The position numbers and the translations under genes are program-made. Under the pieces are notes generated by a model that ran no database searches, was not told the DNA's origin, and worked only from the letters and a program-made list of their open reading frames with translations. 64,000 nucleotides of DNA from Veillonella parvula (GTDB lineage Bacteria > Bacillota > Negativicutes > Veillonellales > Veillonellaceae): assembly GCF_036456085.1 (NCBI RefSeq), contig NZ_CP138632.1, positions 1,779,001 to 1,843,000 on the forward strand, given 5' to 3'. Below are positions 8,570-16,553 of the stretch, in pieces; within the stretch, counting starts at the first letter, position 1; every line of letters starts with the position of its first letter.

Positions 8570-9310
8570 ATGATTCAAGCTGAGCATATATGTAAACAGT
8601 ATACGAACCACAATCATACGGTGCGCGCCGTTGATGATGTGTCCTTTACCGTTGCTGAACATGAGCGGGTAGGTATTGCCGGTGGTAGCGGTTCTGGTAA
8701 AAGTACGCTCCTTAGACTTATAGCGATGCTAGAAAAACCTACATCGGGCACGTTGCGACTCTTCGGTGAAGATATATTGCAGATCCAAAACCATACGGAA
8801 ATCTATCGCTCGCTGCAGATGATGTTTCAAAATCCGTTGGCAATCATTCCGCCGCGGATGAACTTGGAAGCCTTTCTGCTAGAGCCGTACATTAACTATG
8901 GTCTTATGGACATGGCTGAGGCGAAAGAAGATATTCGTAAATGGATTCAACATGTGGACTTACCGGGATCGATTATCCAGAAATACCCTCACGAAGTCAG
9001 CGGAGGTCAGTTGCAACGTGTTGTACTGGCACGAATCATGCTGATGAAGCCGAAACTGGTACTCTTTGATGAACCTACATCGGCCCTTGATGCGGTGAAC
9101 CAGAAACTCGTACTCGATCTATTACAAAAACTACATACAGAACAACCCTTTGGCTATGTGTTTGTTAGTCATGATATCGGACTGCTACAAGCCGTAACAG
9201 ATCGAATCCTGGTAATGAAAGACGGACAAATCGTGGAAAACATCGAATCAAAACGACTCAAAGAAGCGGTACACCCGTATACACAAGCACTAGTAGAAGC
9301 AAGTGTGTAA
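8570..9310 (+). CDS. ABC transporter ATP-binding protein (NikE/OppF-like)
   Basis: 246 residues with Walker A GGSGSGKST, Q-loop FQNPLAIIPPRM, signature VSGGQLQRV, Walker [13 protein letters not shown] and H-loop VSHD. It follows the first ATPase after one base and closes the five-gene operon, which ends in a strong terminator. It powers import together with the preceding ATPase. Shorter than OppF, close to NikE length. Confidence 0.87.
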   Translation: MIQAEHICKQYTNHNHTVRAVDDVSFTVAEHERVGIAGGSGSGKSTLLRLIAMLEKPTSGTLRLFGEDILQIQNHTEIYRSLQMMFQNPLAIIPPRMNLEAFLLEPYINYGLMDMAEAKEDIRKWIQHVDLPGSIIQKYPHEVSGGQLQRVVLARIMLMKPKLVLFDEPTSALDAVNQKLVLDLLQKLHTEQPFGYVFVSHDIGLLQAVTDRILVMKDGQIVENIESKRLKEAVHPYTQALVEASV

Positions 9311-9315
9311 TAAGC

Positions 9316-9350
9316 AAAGAGCCCCTGTTTCAAACAGGGGCTCTTTTTTT
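9316..9350 (+). terminator. Intrinsic terminator of the importer operon
   Basis: AAAGAGCCCCTGTTT pairs perfectly with AAACAGGGGCTCTTT across a one-base loop region, followed by a T-run; it lies right after the last ATPase gene. Confidence 0.92.
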
Positions 9351-9618
9351 GAGTATTTATTAAATCATAAGTTTAACTATTAAGGATACCTTTAATATTT
9401 ATTCAGTTCTGCGACATTGATAAAATAGCTTTTTTTAGGATTAAATAACTGTAATCTAGGGCATGTAATGTAATAAGGATTATAACCTTAAAATTTATCA
9501 AAAGTATAAAAATTATAAAAATAAATTAACTATACTTATATATGCAGGAGTTTTTAATAATATGTAGAAATATAATAATATGAGATAAAAAAGTTTGTTT
9601 TTGTGTAGGAGGTATTGT
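9351..9618. other. AT-rich intergenic stretch at the edge of an accessory patch
   Basis: About 270 bases of very AT-rich sequence with no open frame of note and no recognisable RNA. It marks a sharp change in composition from the GC-richer importer operon to the following genes. Confidence 0.5.
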
Positions 9619-9708
9619 ATGGAATTCGAAGGTCTTATTAAATCACATGTACAGCGAATTAAAATATTGAAAAATGATATTCTGATGGAAGAAGCAACAC
9701 AATTATAG
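9619..9708 (+). pseudogene. Truncated N-terminus of an HsdR-N-like nuclease domain protein
   Basis: A perfect ribosome site (AGGAGGT) leads into a 29-codon frame MEFEGLIKSHVQRI...EEATQL. The order of a short acidic start, KSHVQRI, LKNDIL and then EEAT strongly recalls the N-terminus of proteins with the HSDR_N_2 domain (type I restriction subunit-like nucleases), where EEATK is normally followed by hydrophobic residues. Here it stops at TAG. A second frame reading YSDLKVLWLEC continues immediately after, so deletion or frameshift is likely. Judged a remnant, not a working gene; a leader peptide is the alternative. Confidence 0.5.
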
Positions 9709-9761
9709 TGATTTAAAAGTTTTGTGGTTGGAATGTATTTTTATGGAAGAAGGGGATATAT

Positions 9762-10691
9762 ATGACAAGAGAACATGTATCAGATATTTGGAACGAAGGG
9801 GTAAAAGGGCATTCACATTATGATTTTGTAGATGTGAATATTAATAGTGATAATTTATTATTTATTGATCCGGTATTGATTGAAATGAATCAGGGGAAAT
9901 GGTATAAAGATGCGAACTTAATAGTTCAATCTTTTTTTGATGAATTTTATAAGGCCTATAGAGATAATAATATATCAAGGAAACGGGAGTTATTATCTCA
10001 TGCTGGAGAACAAAATGCAACTCGTTTCGGTTATGGACGAGGTGATAATGGGAGAGGCAATACTGTAAATGGATTACTAGCTATATTTAGTCCCCTAGAG
10101 GATTATATTGAGAGGATTTCTACTATAGAGAAAGCGGTAGACTTACCATTATTGATTACTCGCTTTTCACAGGATGGTTTGTCAGATTTATTAACTAATA
10201 TTTTACATAATCACTTAAATGAATATATGCTAAAGCAAATGGAAAAGTTTAAAGTGAAGAGTAATGGCAGAACAGAATATTGGACTTGGGATTTAGCTAG
10301 TTTGAGTTGGAAAGAAGTTTCTGCTTCATCATATAAAGTTAACAATCAAGAGTTGCTTATCGTACCTAAGTCTATTGTTAGGAAACATTATTTATTTAGC
10401 ATTGAACAATTTTTTTCTAGAGTTCTAATTGAAAGAGAGCGAAGTGCAGGAGAATATTATGATAATGATAAAGATAGATTTATTCCCAAAAAAGAGGTAG
10501 AGAATATCATAAAAAATAGAAGTGATTTTGGAATACATTGGAAGTATAAAGAGAGTCTTATTTATATCAAAGATAATAATGATGCTTTGGATGAATATCA
10601 TAGACGATTACATTCATTTTATAGTAAAAGAAAAGGGATGGGAGATAGGGCGTTAGATGACCTGATTTATAAAGAGAGTATAATATGTTAA
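9762..10691 (+). CDS. Unrecognised protein in AT-rich accessory patch
   Basis: 309 residues, cytoplasmic, no signal or membrane helices. I do not recognise the family. Features that can be seen: an N-terminal HYDFVDVNINSDNLLFIDP stretch, then LLSHAGEQNATRFGYGRGDN and GNTVNGLL near residues 85-110, a pattern of Gly and Arg that looks functionally constrained, and a highly charged C-terminal third rich in Lys, Asp and Tyr. The ribosome site is AGAAGGGG. Together with the DUF3644 gene 90 bases downstream and the nuclease remnant upstream it makes an island of strongly AT-biased codons, as expected for transferred defence genes. Confidence 0.6.
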   Translation: MTREHVSDIWNEGVKGHSHYDFVDVNINSDNLLFIDPVLIEMNQGKWYKDANLIVQSFFDEFYKAYRDNNISRKRELLSHAGEQNATRFGYGRGDNGRGNTVNGLLAIFSPLEDYIERISTIEKAVDLPLLITRFSQDGLSDLLTNILHNHLNEYMLKQMEKFKVKSNGRTEYWTWDLASLSWKEVSASSYKVNNQELLIVPKSIVRKHYLFSIEQFFSRVLIERERSAGEYYDNDKDRFIPKKEVENIIKNRSDFGIHWKYKESLIYIKDNNDALDEYHRRLHSFYSKRKGMGDRALDDLIYKESIIC

Positions 10692-10782
10692 AGAAAGAAT
10701 TATGGATTAGAAAAAATATGTGTGGAGATTAAGCTAAATTGATGGTCGTATAACAAATTTATATCTATTAGAGGAGATTATT

Positions 10783-11775
10783 TTGCCAAGAGGGAAGTCA
10801 GTAACTAAATTATTGCTTAATTCTTCTATTGCTGCATTATTTGCAGGGATAGAAATTCATAATAAACCTAATATACCATATAGATATCCTACAACTATTA
10901 TCCTTATAATAAATGCATGGGAGTTAGTTTTAAAAGCTTATGTATATAAATATATTAGTAAAAAGAATATATATGAAAATAAAAAAGATGGACATACCAT
11001 TTCTTTTACTAAAGCATTAGCTTTGACAAGAGATCACATTAATGCAAAAAATGATTATTTGCCTTTTAAATCAAGTACTGAAAATTTATTTTTATTAAAT
11101 GAATATAGATGTTTAAATGTTCATTTTTATGAACCCGAATTAGATCCAGTAATATTTATGCTATTAAGTAAAGCAATTATGAATTATGATGAATTTGTAA
11201 AACGATATTTTAACAAAGATATTACTCGGGATGATAACTTGGTTATTTTACCGGTAGGATTTAAATTACCATTTGATCCAATAGAGTATTTGAAACAAAA
11301 TTATAAGAGATGTCATAATGAATTCGTTAATTCTGTTTTGAATAGTACTCGAAAGCTTTTGGCTGAAGGAATTGGTGAAAGTATTGTTATAGGCTTTGAT
11401 GTTTATACTGCTAGTTATAAGAATATACAAAATGCGGATATAATTGCATCTATAGACCAGCGTAATGGATCGGTTCGCATAACAAAAGGGGTTAGATTAA
11501 CGAATAATCCTAATGCCCCAGCTTATCATGGTTTTGAATTTGATGTATTGCCTTTAACATACGGTGAGTTAATACAACGGATTAGGGAAAAGAGGAGTGA
11601 TATAAAAATAGGTAAAGCATTTCATAATATAATGAGTAATATAAAAAATAATGTTGAATTATGCCAGATTATTTATTTAAATCCTAAAACAAAGTCTGGA
11701 GCTAAAAAATGTTTTTATTCAGAAAATGCCATTGATGAAATTATTTATTTATATGACGAGTTGCAAGAAGGGTGA
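10783..11775 (+). CDS. DUF3644 domain protein (HEPN-like)
   Basis: 330 residues starting at TTG after a GAGGAG site. The first 120 residues match the DUF3644 pattern: SIAALFAGIEIHNKPNIPYR, then IILIINAWELVLKAY, and a later NEYRCLNVHFYE. In that last block R109 and H114 are spaced as R-x4-H, the hallmark of HEPN ribonuclease-like domains. DUF3644 proteins are frequent near restriction and abortive-infection genes. The C-terminal 200 residues are not recognised. Likely acts with the preceding gene as a toxin-like or sensor component; this is inference from family habit and context. Confidence 0.7.
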   Translation: MPRGKSVTKLLLNSSIAALFAGIEIHNKPNIPYRYPTTIILIINAWELVLKAYVYKYISKKNIYENKKDGHTISFTKALALTRDHINAKNDYLPFKSSTENLFLLNEYRCLNVHFYEPELDPVIFMLLSKAIMNYDEFVKRYFNKDITRDDNLVILPVGFKLPFDPIEYLKQNYKRCHNEFVNSVLNSTRKLLAEGIGESIVIGFDVYTASYKNIQNADIIASIDQRNGSVRITKGVRLTNNPNAPAYHGFEFDVLPLTYGELIQRIREKRSDIKIGKAFHNIMSNIKNNVELCQIIYLNPKTKSGAKKCFYSENAIDEIIYLYDELQEG

Positions 11776-11986
11776 AAAGTAGCGGTAAAAAATATAAGAG
11801 GCTTAATCGTCTTTAAAATCAGGATGGCTATAGAAAAGTATAATTATATTAACAATATAAACGTATTATGAATATAAGATCATTGCTGAAAGTTTGATGA
11901 TAAACGTTTATTTTTAATCCTTCATAATCTTCCGTTATTATTAATAGTATATAGTATCTATACTTTCTGAAAGCGAGTCCCTAATT

Positions 11987-12613
11987 ATGACTACAGTAAA
12001 ACACGAATGGCGTAAACATGAGAAAGACCTGTATTGTCCGAAGCAGCAGGCGGTGCTGGTTACGGTGCCGAGCATGAAGTTCCTCATGCTGGATGGCGTG
12101 GGAAATCCTAATCATGCGGCTTTTGCCGATGATATCGAGGCGTTATATTCGTTGTCCTATGGGATAAAGATGTTGCCGAAGAAGGGCGTGACGCCGGAAG
12201 GGTACTTTGATTACACCGTGTATCCGTTGGAGGCTCTCTGGAAGCAGCTCGAGCATACGGAGCAGTTTGATAAGAATAATCTGCAATATCGGGTGATGAT
12301 CAGACAACCTGATTTTGTGATTCCTGATGTGTTGGAGGCGGCCATTATTAATGTGTCCAAGAAAAAATTGTTGCCTCGATTTAAGGACGTGCGGCTTGAA
12401 TCGATAGAGGATGGCGATTGCGTACAGATATTGCATGTCGGGCCTTATGATGATGAACCGGAATCGTTTATAAAAGTAGATGAATTTTGTTCTGCTCATA
12501 ATTTGCAACGTGCTAATGACGAGTGGCATCGGGAAATCTATTTGTCCGATGCACGAAAGGTGGAGCCCGCAAAATTGAAGGCTGTACTGCGCGTGCAGGT
12601 GAAAAAGGGATAG
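11987..12613 (+). CDS. GyrI-like small-molecule-binding domain protein
   Basis: 208 residues resembling the stand-alone GyrI-like proteins: an N-terminal EWRKHEKDLYCPK, a VPSMKFLMLDGVGNPN segment, YPLEALWKQ, a central LHVGPYDDEPESF and a C-terminal REIYLSDARKVEP block. HVGPY...EP followed by EIYLSD is the recognisable GyrI/effector-binding signature. The family binds small, often hydrophobic ligands; some members hydrolyse cyclopropanoid toxins. The cluster neighbours do not hint at a ligand. Base composition returns to the normal level here, so the accessory patch has ended. Confidence 0.82.
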   Translation: MTTVKHEWRKHEKDLYCPKQQAVLVTVPSMKFLMLDGVGNPNHAAFADDIEALYSLSYGIKMLPKKGVTPEGYFDYTVYPLEALWKQLEHTEQFDKNNLQYRVMIRQPDFVIPDVLEAAIINVSKKKLLPRFKDVRLESIEDGDCVQILHVGPYDDEPESFIKVDEFCSAHNLQRANDEWHREIYLSDARKVEPAKLKAVLRVQVKKG

Positions 12614-12663
12614 TTATAAGGATTTTATAATAAACTTAATCGGATTTATGAACGAGGTATCTT

Positions 12664-13140
12664 ATGGATCTGAATAGTTTTTTCTTATTGTTTCCCAGTA
12701 TTTTTATGCTGCACGAATTTGAGGAGATGCTCTTGTTTCCTTATTTTATGGGGCGAAATCAGCAGTTGCAACGTCGATTTTTAGCGGGGGCGTTTACACC
12801 TTTTAGATTCAATGCCGTCGTCTGTCAGGAATTCATACTCCTGTTGATTGTGCTGGGCTTGAGTATGTATTTTGAAAGCTTCGACATTTACATCACTGTT
12901 ATCATAGCGTATATATACCATGTGATTGGGCATATATTCCAAAGTATTTTTCTACGACAGTATATACCGGGCGTTCTTAGCGGTATCATAACTAGCGGAT
13001 ATTGTACCTATCAGATCTATGATGCGGTATCAGCAAACTATTGGCTTTTGGCGTATTCGTTCATAACACTGCTGATCATAATTGTTAATATTGTTTTGTG
13101 CTTTAAAGTTCTTCAGATGTTACAAATATCGTCTGATTAG
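12664..13140 (+). CDS. HXXEE domain membrane protein
   Basis: 158 residues with four or so hydrophobic segments. The N-terminal MLHEFEEMLLFP contains the H-x-x-E-E motif that names the family, and a later IYHVIGHIFQSI supplies the second conserved His pair. Function of HXXEE proteins is not established; the His/Glu residues suggest metal binding within the membrane. It follows the GyrI-like gene after 50 bases and may share its transcript. Confidence 0.8.
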   Translation: MDLNSFFLLFPSIFMLHEFEEMLLFPYFMGRNQQLQRRFLAGAFTPFRFNAVVCQEFILLLIVLGLSMYFESFDIYITVIIAYIYHVIGHIFQSIFLRQYIPGVLSGIITSGYCTYQIYDAVSANYWLLAYSFITLLIIIVNIVLCFKVLQMLQISSD

Positions 13141-13173
13141 GTTGTGAAAGTAAACTTTTATAGAAATATTATG

Positions 13174-13210
13174 AGATGTAGCTCCTCAAAAGAGGAGCTA
13201 CATCTATTTT
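13174..13210 (+). terminator. Intrinsic terminator
   Basis: AGATGTAGCTCCTC and GAGGAGCTACATCT form a perfect 14-bp stem with an AAAA loop, followed by ATTTT. Confidence 0.85.
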
Positions 13211-13323
13211 GTATGCTTTTTAGTATATATATGATTTAAATAGATAAATCTTTCAATCTATGAGGAGAAAATTACTCGTAATGTATAGTATGATTTTTAA
13301 TAAAGATAGATTTGGAGGTACAT

Positions 13324-14013
13324 ATGGTAAATAATATTGAACACTTCGTAGAATTAGTAGTAAAGCGAACTGATTTGATTACAAAACTTTTAGTGATTTT
13401 ATTTATAGGCTCTATTTTTGCTAATTATTTATATGATAACTATTATGTGAATATCTTGGGAATTCAATTTTTATTTCCACAAATAGTGCAAACTTTATTA
13501 CAAAGAATAGAGTTTCTGCTTTATTGGATAATTCCTTTTGTATATTTTATTCCTATAGGCTTATTTTTGCTTGTAGTTATAGGCTTTATTATGGAGGATA
13601 TATTAAAGTATATAGAAAGAAAATATGCTATTAGTTTTGTAAGCAAGAAAGACTGCTGCTATTTTTTTAGTCATCAAAGTCTAGGTTTAATTTTTAGTAT
13701 AACATTAGTCAGTTTCTATATAGGCGGAATGTATTATATTTTAGCTACATTTAATCATATAGGTAGTTTGATATCTATTGAGAATTATACTTCATCATTT
13801 AATAATCTTAATCCTATAAAAGACTTGATTCCCTTTAGCAGTTATTTAATTAATGTGACACATAAAGAATGGATCGAATTAGCTTTTGGCATAAATAGCA
13901 CTATAGTATTAGAGTTATGTATATATTGGTGCTACATAAATCCTTATCTAACTGTACAAGAAGAGCGGATTTCTTTTAAAGCAAGAATTAAAAAAGAAGT
14001 TAACGAAGATTAA
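13324..14013 (+). CDS. Membrane protein of unknown function
   Basis: 229 residues from the ATG at 13324; a TTG at 13312 opens the frame earlier but overlaps the TTGGAGGT ribosome site, so the ATG is preferred. Three to five hydrophobic helices are visible (about 20-37, 65-90, 125-145 and near the C-terminus). The rest is rich in Tyr, Ile and Asn, with a basic C-terminal tail. No family recognised. AT-rich codons resemble those of the accessory patch at 9.6-11.8 kb. Confidence 0.65.
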   Translation: MVNNIEHFVELVVKRTDLITKLLVILFIGSIFANYLYDNYYVNILGIQFLFPQIVQTLLQRIEFLLYWIIPFVYFIPIGLFLLVVIGFIMEDILKYIERKYAISFVSKKDCCYFFSHQSLGLIFSITLVSFYIGGMYYILATFNHIGSLISIENYTSSFNNLNPIKDLIPFSSYLINVTHKEWIELAFGINSTIVLELCIYWCYINPYLTVQEERISFKARIKKEVNED

Positions 14014-14027
14014 TTTAATATTAATAT

Positions 14028-14060
14028 AAAAAGCAACCTCTTCAATGGAGGTTGCTTTAT
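14028..14060. terminator. Bidirectional terminator between convergent genes
   Basis: AAAGCAACCTC and GGAGGTTGCTTT pair around a TTCAA loop, with A-rich sequence on one side and T-rich on the other, between genes converging from both strands. Confidence 0.8.
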
Positions 14061-14107
14061 CTGTTTAGTATCAAATATATTTAAATCTAACTATTTGGTT
14101 AATTTTA

Positions 14108-14455
14108 TTATGCAATTTCCGCTTTCAAATCGATAACGTGTTTACATGCCGTGCATCCAGGGCAGTCGCAGAATTCAGCGCCTTTTGCCTTAATGTCTTT
14201 AGCGTGTTGCAATAGATTAGCTGCGCCTTCTGCACCAAGAATTTGTGTACCAAGTTCAGAGCCTGCAAAGCCGATTGTTTCGTCGATGAGTGCAATGTTT
14301 TGCTCCGCAACGGATACGAGTTGTTTTGTAAGTGCTTCTTGTTCAGGTTTGCCTTCTGCATTGATCCAAGATTGAGCGAATTCTTTTAATGTTGGATTGC
14401 TTGTAGGTGCATCTAATAAAGCTTGTACGAGTTCTTTTACTTGTGTATGTGTCAT
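14108..14455 (-). CDS. Small Cys-motif protein (often labelled Hsp90-like)
   Basis: 115 residues, start supported by AAAGGAGA on the minus strand. Mostly helical, ending with CDCPGCTACK, a C-x-C-x-x-C-x-x-C cluster able to bind a metal or a redox centre. Similar Firmicute proteins are widely but doubtfully labelled heat-shock protein Hsp90; no Hsp90 ATPase domain is present, so that name should not be taken literally. A small metal-binding or redox role is the better reading. Confidence 0.7.
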   Translation of the reverse strand: MTHTQVKELVQALLDAPTSNPTLKEFAQSWINAEGKPEQEALTKQLVSVAEQNIALIDETIGFAGSELGTQILGAEGAANLLQHAKDIKAKGAEFCDCPGCTACKHVIDLKAEIA

Positions 14456-14773
14456 GATGGTCTCCTTTTATAAACTACTAACTATAAGAACAGTGCGCTA
14501 ACTAGTATTATATGAGCACATGTTCCTTTTCTTGAGTTCATTATAGCACCTACGATTATTTTGAATAGTAGGATAATTTATGATAGATACTATCAAATGT
14601 GATAGATTTTAGATAATACATAGTTCAATTTTTAAAAAATCTGAGCTTGTGAAAGTAAACTCTATTGGAGTGCATCGGATAGAGTGTATGGGACAGTAAA
14701 TATTATCTAGATAGTTTCCTTTTAATGATATAATTTACTTAATAGATGTAGTTTGTTTATAGGGGAATGTATC
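14456..14773. other. Divergent intergenic region
   Basis: Holds the promoters of the minus-strand Cys-motif gene and the plus-strand secreted-protein gene. A TGTGAAAGT copy of the recurring intergenic motif lies at 14648-14656, and a TATAAT box at about 14730. Nothing else recognised. Confidence 0.5.
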
Positions 14774-15403
14774 ATGAAAAAGATTATATGTGCACTGGCC
14801 ACGCTAGCTTTCATAGGTTCTATTAATATTGTCTCCTCAGAGGACTTAATGCGGCTTCGTCTCAATGGTAATTCGATTTATGATCAGCCTTATGGTGACC
14901 GAAATGAGTTTCCTTGTCCAGATGGACTTGGTAGTTGCAGTATGACTGATAGCGATTATAGAAGCACTCGTAAAGGTCAATCGCTAGAGGTGTTTGATAC
15001 TGTATACGAGGCTAAGCAACATTTGAACTTTAAACCGCAGTTGCCAAGTGGAGTAGAGGGATTACATGCTATACATGTGGCTGTTGTAGATCATGATGTA
15101 CTACAAGTCGTGTATGCCTATCATGAGCTTTTAAAAGGAAAATACTTTGACCGTGTAGATGATATGCCGAAGTATATTAAATATCGCGTATCTACTTTAT
15201 CTGGTAATATCGGAGGTGACTATAAGGATTACGTGCCTCAGAAAACAGAGGCTGTAAATGGCATGACAGTAACCTGTCGAATGGTGGATGATTCTGTTTA
15301 CTTAGCATCTTGGGAACATGAAGGACAAAATCATGTGTTCTTATTTAATGAGCCAGTTTCTGTTGAGCGGGCTAGGGAAATGATTAACAGTGTAAAATAT
15401 TGA
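14774..15403 (+). CDS. Secreted protein of unknown function (paralogue of the gene at 3649)
   Basis: 209 residues from the ATG at 14774, preferred over 14753 because AGGGGAA precedes it and the sequence then begins with a signal peptide (MKKIICALATLAFIGSIN). The mature region shares with the 3649 product a common core: DTVYEAKQHLN, PQLPSGV, DHDVLQVVYAY, YRVSTLSGNIGGDYKDY, EAVNGMTV and an E-x-x-GQNH...F-x-EPV ending. It has an extra Cys-containing insert (PCPDGLGSCSM) near the N-terminus that could form a disulfide in the periplasm. Function unknown. Confidence 0.7.
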   Translation: MKKIICALATLAFIGSINIVSSEDLMRLRLNGNSIYDQPYGDRNEFPCPDGLGSCSMTDSDYRSTRKGQSLEVFDTVYEAKQHLNFKPQLPSGVEGLHAIHVAVVDHDVLQVVYAYHELLKGKYFDRVDDMPKYIKYRVSTLSGNIGGDYKDYVPQKTEAVNGMTVTCRMVDDSVYLASWEHEGQNHVFLFNEPVSVERAREMINSVKY

Positions 15404-15463
15404 AAAAACACTAAAGGTGTAGTATATTATAGGTAGGCAATTGATAGTTGTGCAATTAACTAC

Positions 15464-15499
15464 AAAATCCCCCGGAGCGGAAACTCCGAGGGATTTTTT
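15464..15499 (+). terminator. Intrinsic terminator
   Basis: AAAATCCCCCGGAG and CTCCGAGGGATTTT pair around a CGGAAA loop, followed by further T residues. Confidence 0.85.
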
Positions 15500-15595
15500 A
15501 CATCATATATGAAAATGAAGTTATTCATAGTGACAATATTTTACTTTTTATGGTAAAATATCAATAGAGCAAAGTGTTGATTAAATGCACTAAAG

Positions 15596-15637
15596 AAGCC
15601 CTTGCAAAGGATGCCGGTCCTAGCAAGGGCTTTTTTG
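15596..15637 (+). terminator. Second intrinsic terminator-like hairpin
   Basis: AAGCCCTTGC and GCAAGGGCTT flank an 18-base loop with an inner GGATGCCGGTCC stem, ending in TTTTTT. It sits just before the next small gene, so a short transcript or leader probably runs between 15500 and 15637. Confidence 0.75.
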
Positions 15638-15710
15638 TCAGATCGTGGTGATAAACCAAGGGTATACAGTCCTCTTTGTTGTGATTGATATTAGAAATAA
15701 TGGAGTTTAT

Positions 15711-16118
15711 ATGAACGCAGAAAATTACAAGATTTCAAAGCTACCATATATAGAAAATGGTGGTAATGAAATTATGGAAAAGTACGAAATCCGCACGCAA
15801 TATGAAACGGAACCGCCTCATGGGGATGCTATATACTCTATTGCTATAAAAAATAAGGTATTGCCATTTTGGATTTATGGTAGAGATGTTACTTTCATAG
15901 GTAGTAGCATGGTTATGGTGGAATCTGTACAGTGTAAAACTTGGGATCCCATAGAAACTATCATTATTGATTTAGAGAATGAAGTGTATGCTAATTTAAA
16001 GGAATGGTATACAGATATTTCATTTGTTAGTGAACGCATTGAGCTAACGAACCAAGTGGTAAAGAAGAAGAAACTCATTATGAATGATTTTGATAGTTTA
16101 GAGTGGACTAACTACTAA
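15711..16118 (+). CDS. Unrecognised small protein, possibly immunity-like
   Basis: 135 residues from the ATG at 15711, 7 bases after GGAG; the frame remains open upstream to 15645 without a ribosome site. Soluble, with alternating beta-rich stretches (YSIAIKNKVLPFWIYGRDVTFIG) and an acidic helix-turn segment. I recognise no family. Stand-alone proteins of this size and style are sometimes immunity proteins against contact-dependent toxins; no toxin gene is near. Confidence 0.5.
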   Translation: MNAENYKISKLPYIENGGNEIMEKYEIRTQYETEPPHGDAIYSIAIKNKVLPFWIYGRDVTFIGSSMVMVESVQCKTWDPIETIIIDLENEVYANLKEWYTDISFVSERIELTNQVVKKKKLIMNDFDSLEWTNY

Positions 16119-16194
16119 CGATGAGTTTTATGAAATCATATTCATTTTATTTTAATTGACATAAGTCTATAGAATACAGTACAATACCCTTATA

Positions 16195-16432
16195 TCTTAA
16201 ATCAAGCGATGAACGGGTATAAAGGTTTACAAATCTGCTTTCAGAGAGTTGCCGGCTGGTGCGAGGCAATAGAGGTTGTACGCTGAGACTCTCCCGTGAG
16301 CTTCGGTGGCGAACGTTAGTAGTCATCGACGGTGGTTCCGTTATACCCGAAACGAGTCCCAATTAGGGTGGTACCGTGTTATGAATATAACGCCCCTTTG
16401 AGCAACGACGGTTGTTCTGAGGGGCTTTTTTA
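16195..16432 (+). promoter_or_regulatory. T-box leader of the leucine operon
   Basis: The T-box core AATTAGGGTGGTACCGTG is at 16361-16378. Upstream, CGGGTATAA (16214-16222) and TTATACCCG (16341-16349) form the long closing helix of the leader, and downstream a terminator follows. This is a tRNA-sensing riboswitch: uncharged tRNA pairs with the specifier and T-box and prevents termination. Leucine is inferred from the downstream leu genes; I could not assign the specifier codon with certainty. Confidence 0.9.
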
Positions 16433-16434
16433 TT
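16391..16434 (+). terminator. T-box terminator hairpin
   Basis: GCCCCTTTGAGCAAC pairs with GTTGTTCTGAGGGGC around a GACG loop, then TTTTTT. It competes with the T-box antiterminator and decides readthrough into leuA. Confidence 0.88.
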
Positions 16435-16553
16435 TGTGAAAGTCTAGTAAATCACTGATATATATGGTGTCGACATTGGCGATGTTACAAACTTTCACTA
16501 TGGATAGATATAATAAAGTATTATGTTTTATGAGGATAGAAAAGGTGGCTATT

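Noticed and set aside
4477-9310. Firm assignment of nikABCDE gene names
   Set aside because: Subunit types fit, but nickel, opine-metal and peptide importers share them and no metal-specific residues could be identified, so no gene symbols are given.
9311-11986. Possible mobile element carrying the accessory patch
   Set aside because: No transposase, integrase, terminal inverted repeats or target duplication found at its borders; only the base composition suggests transfer.
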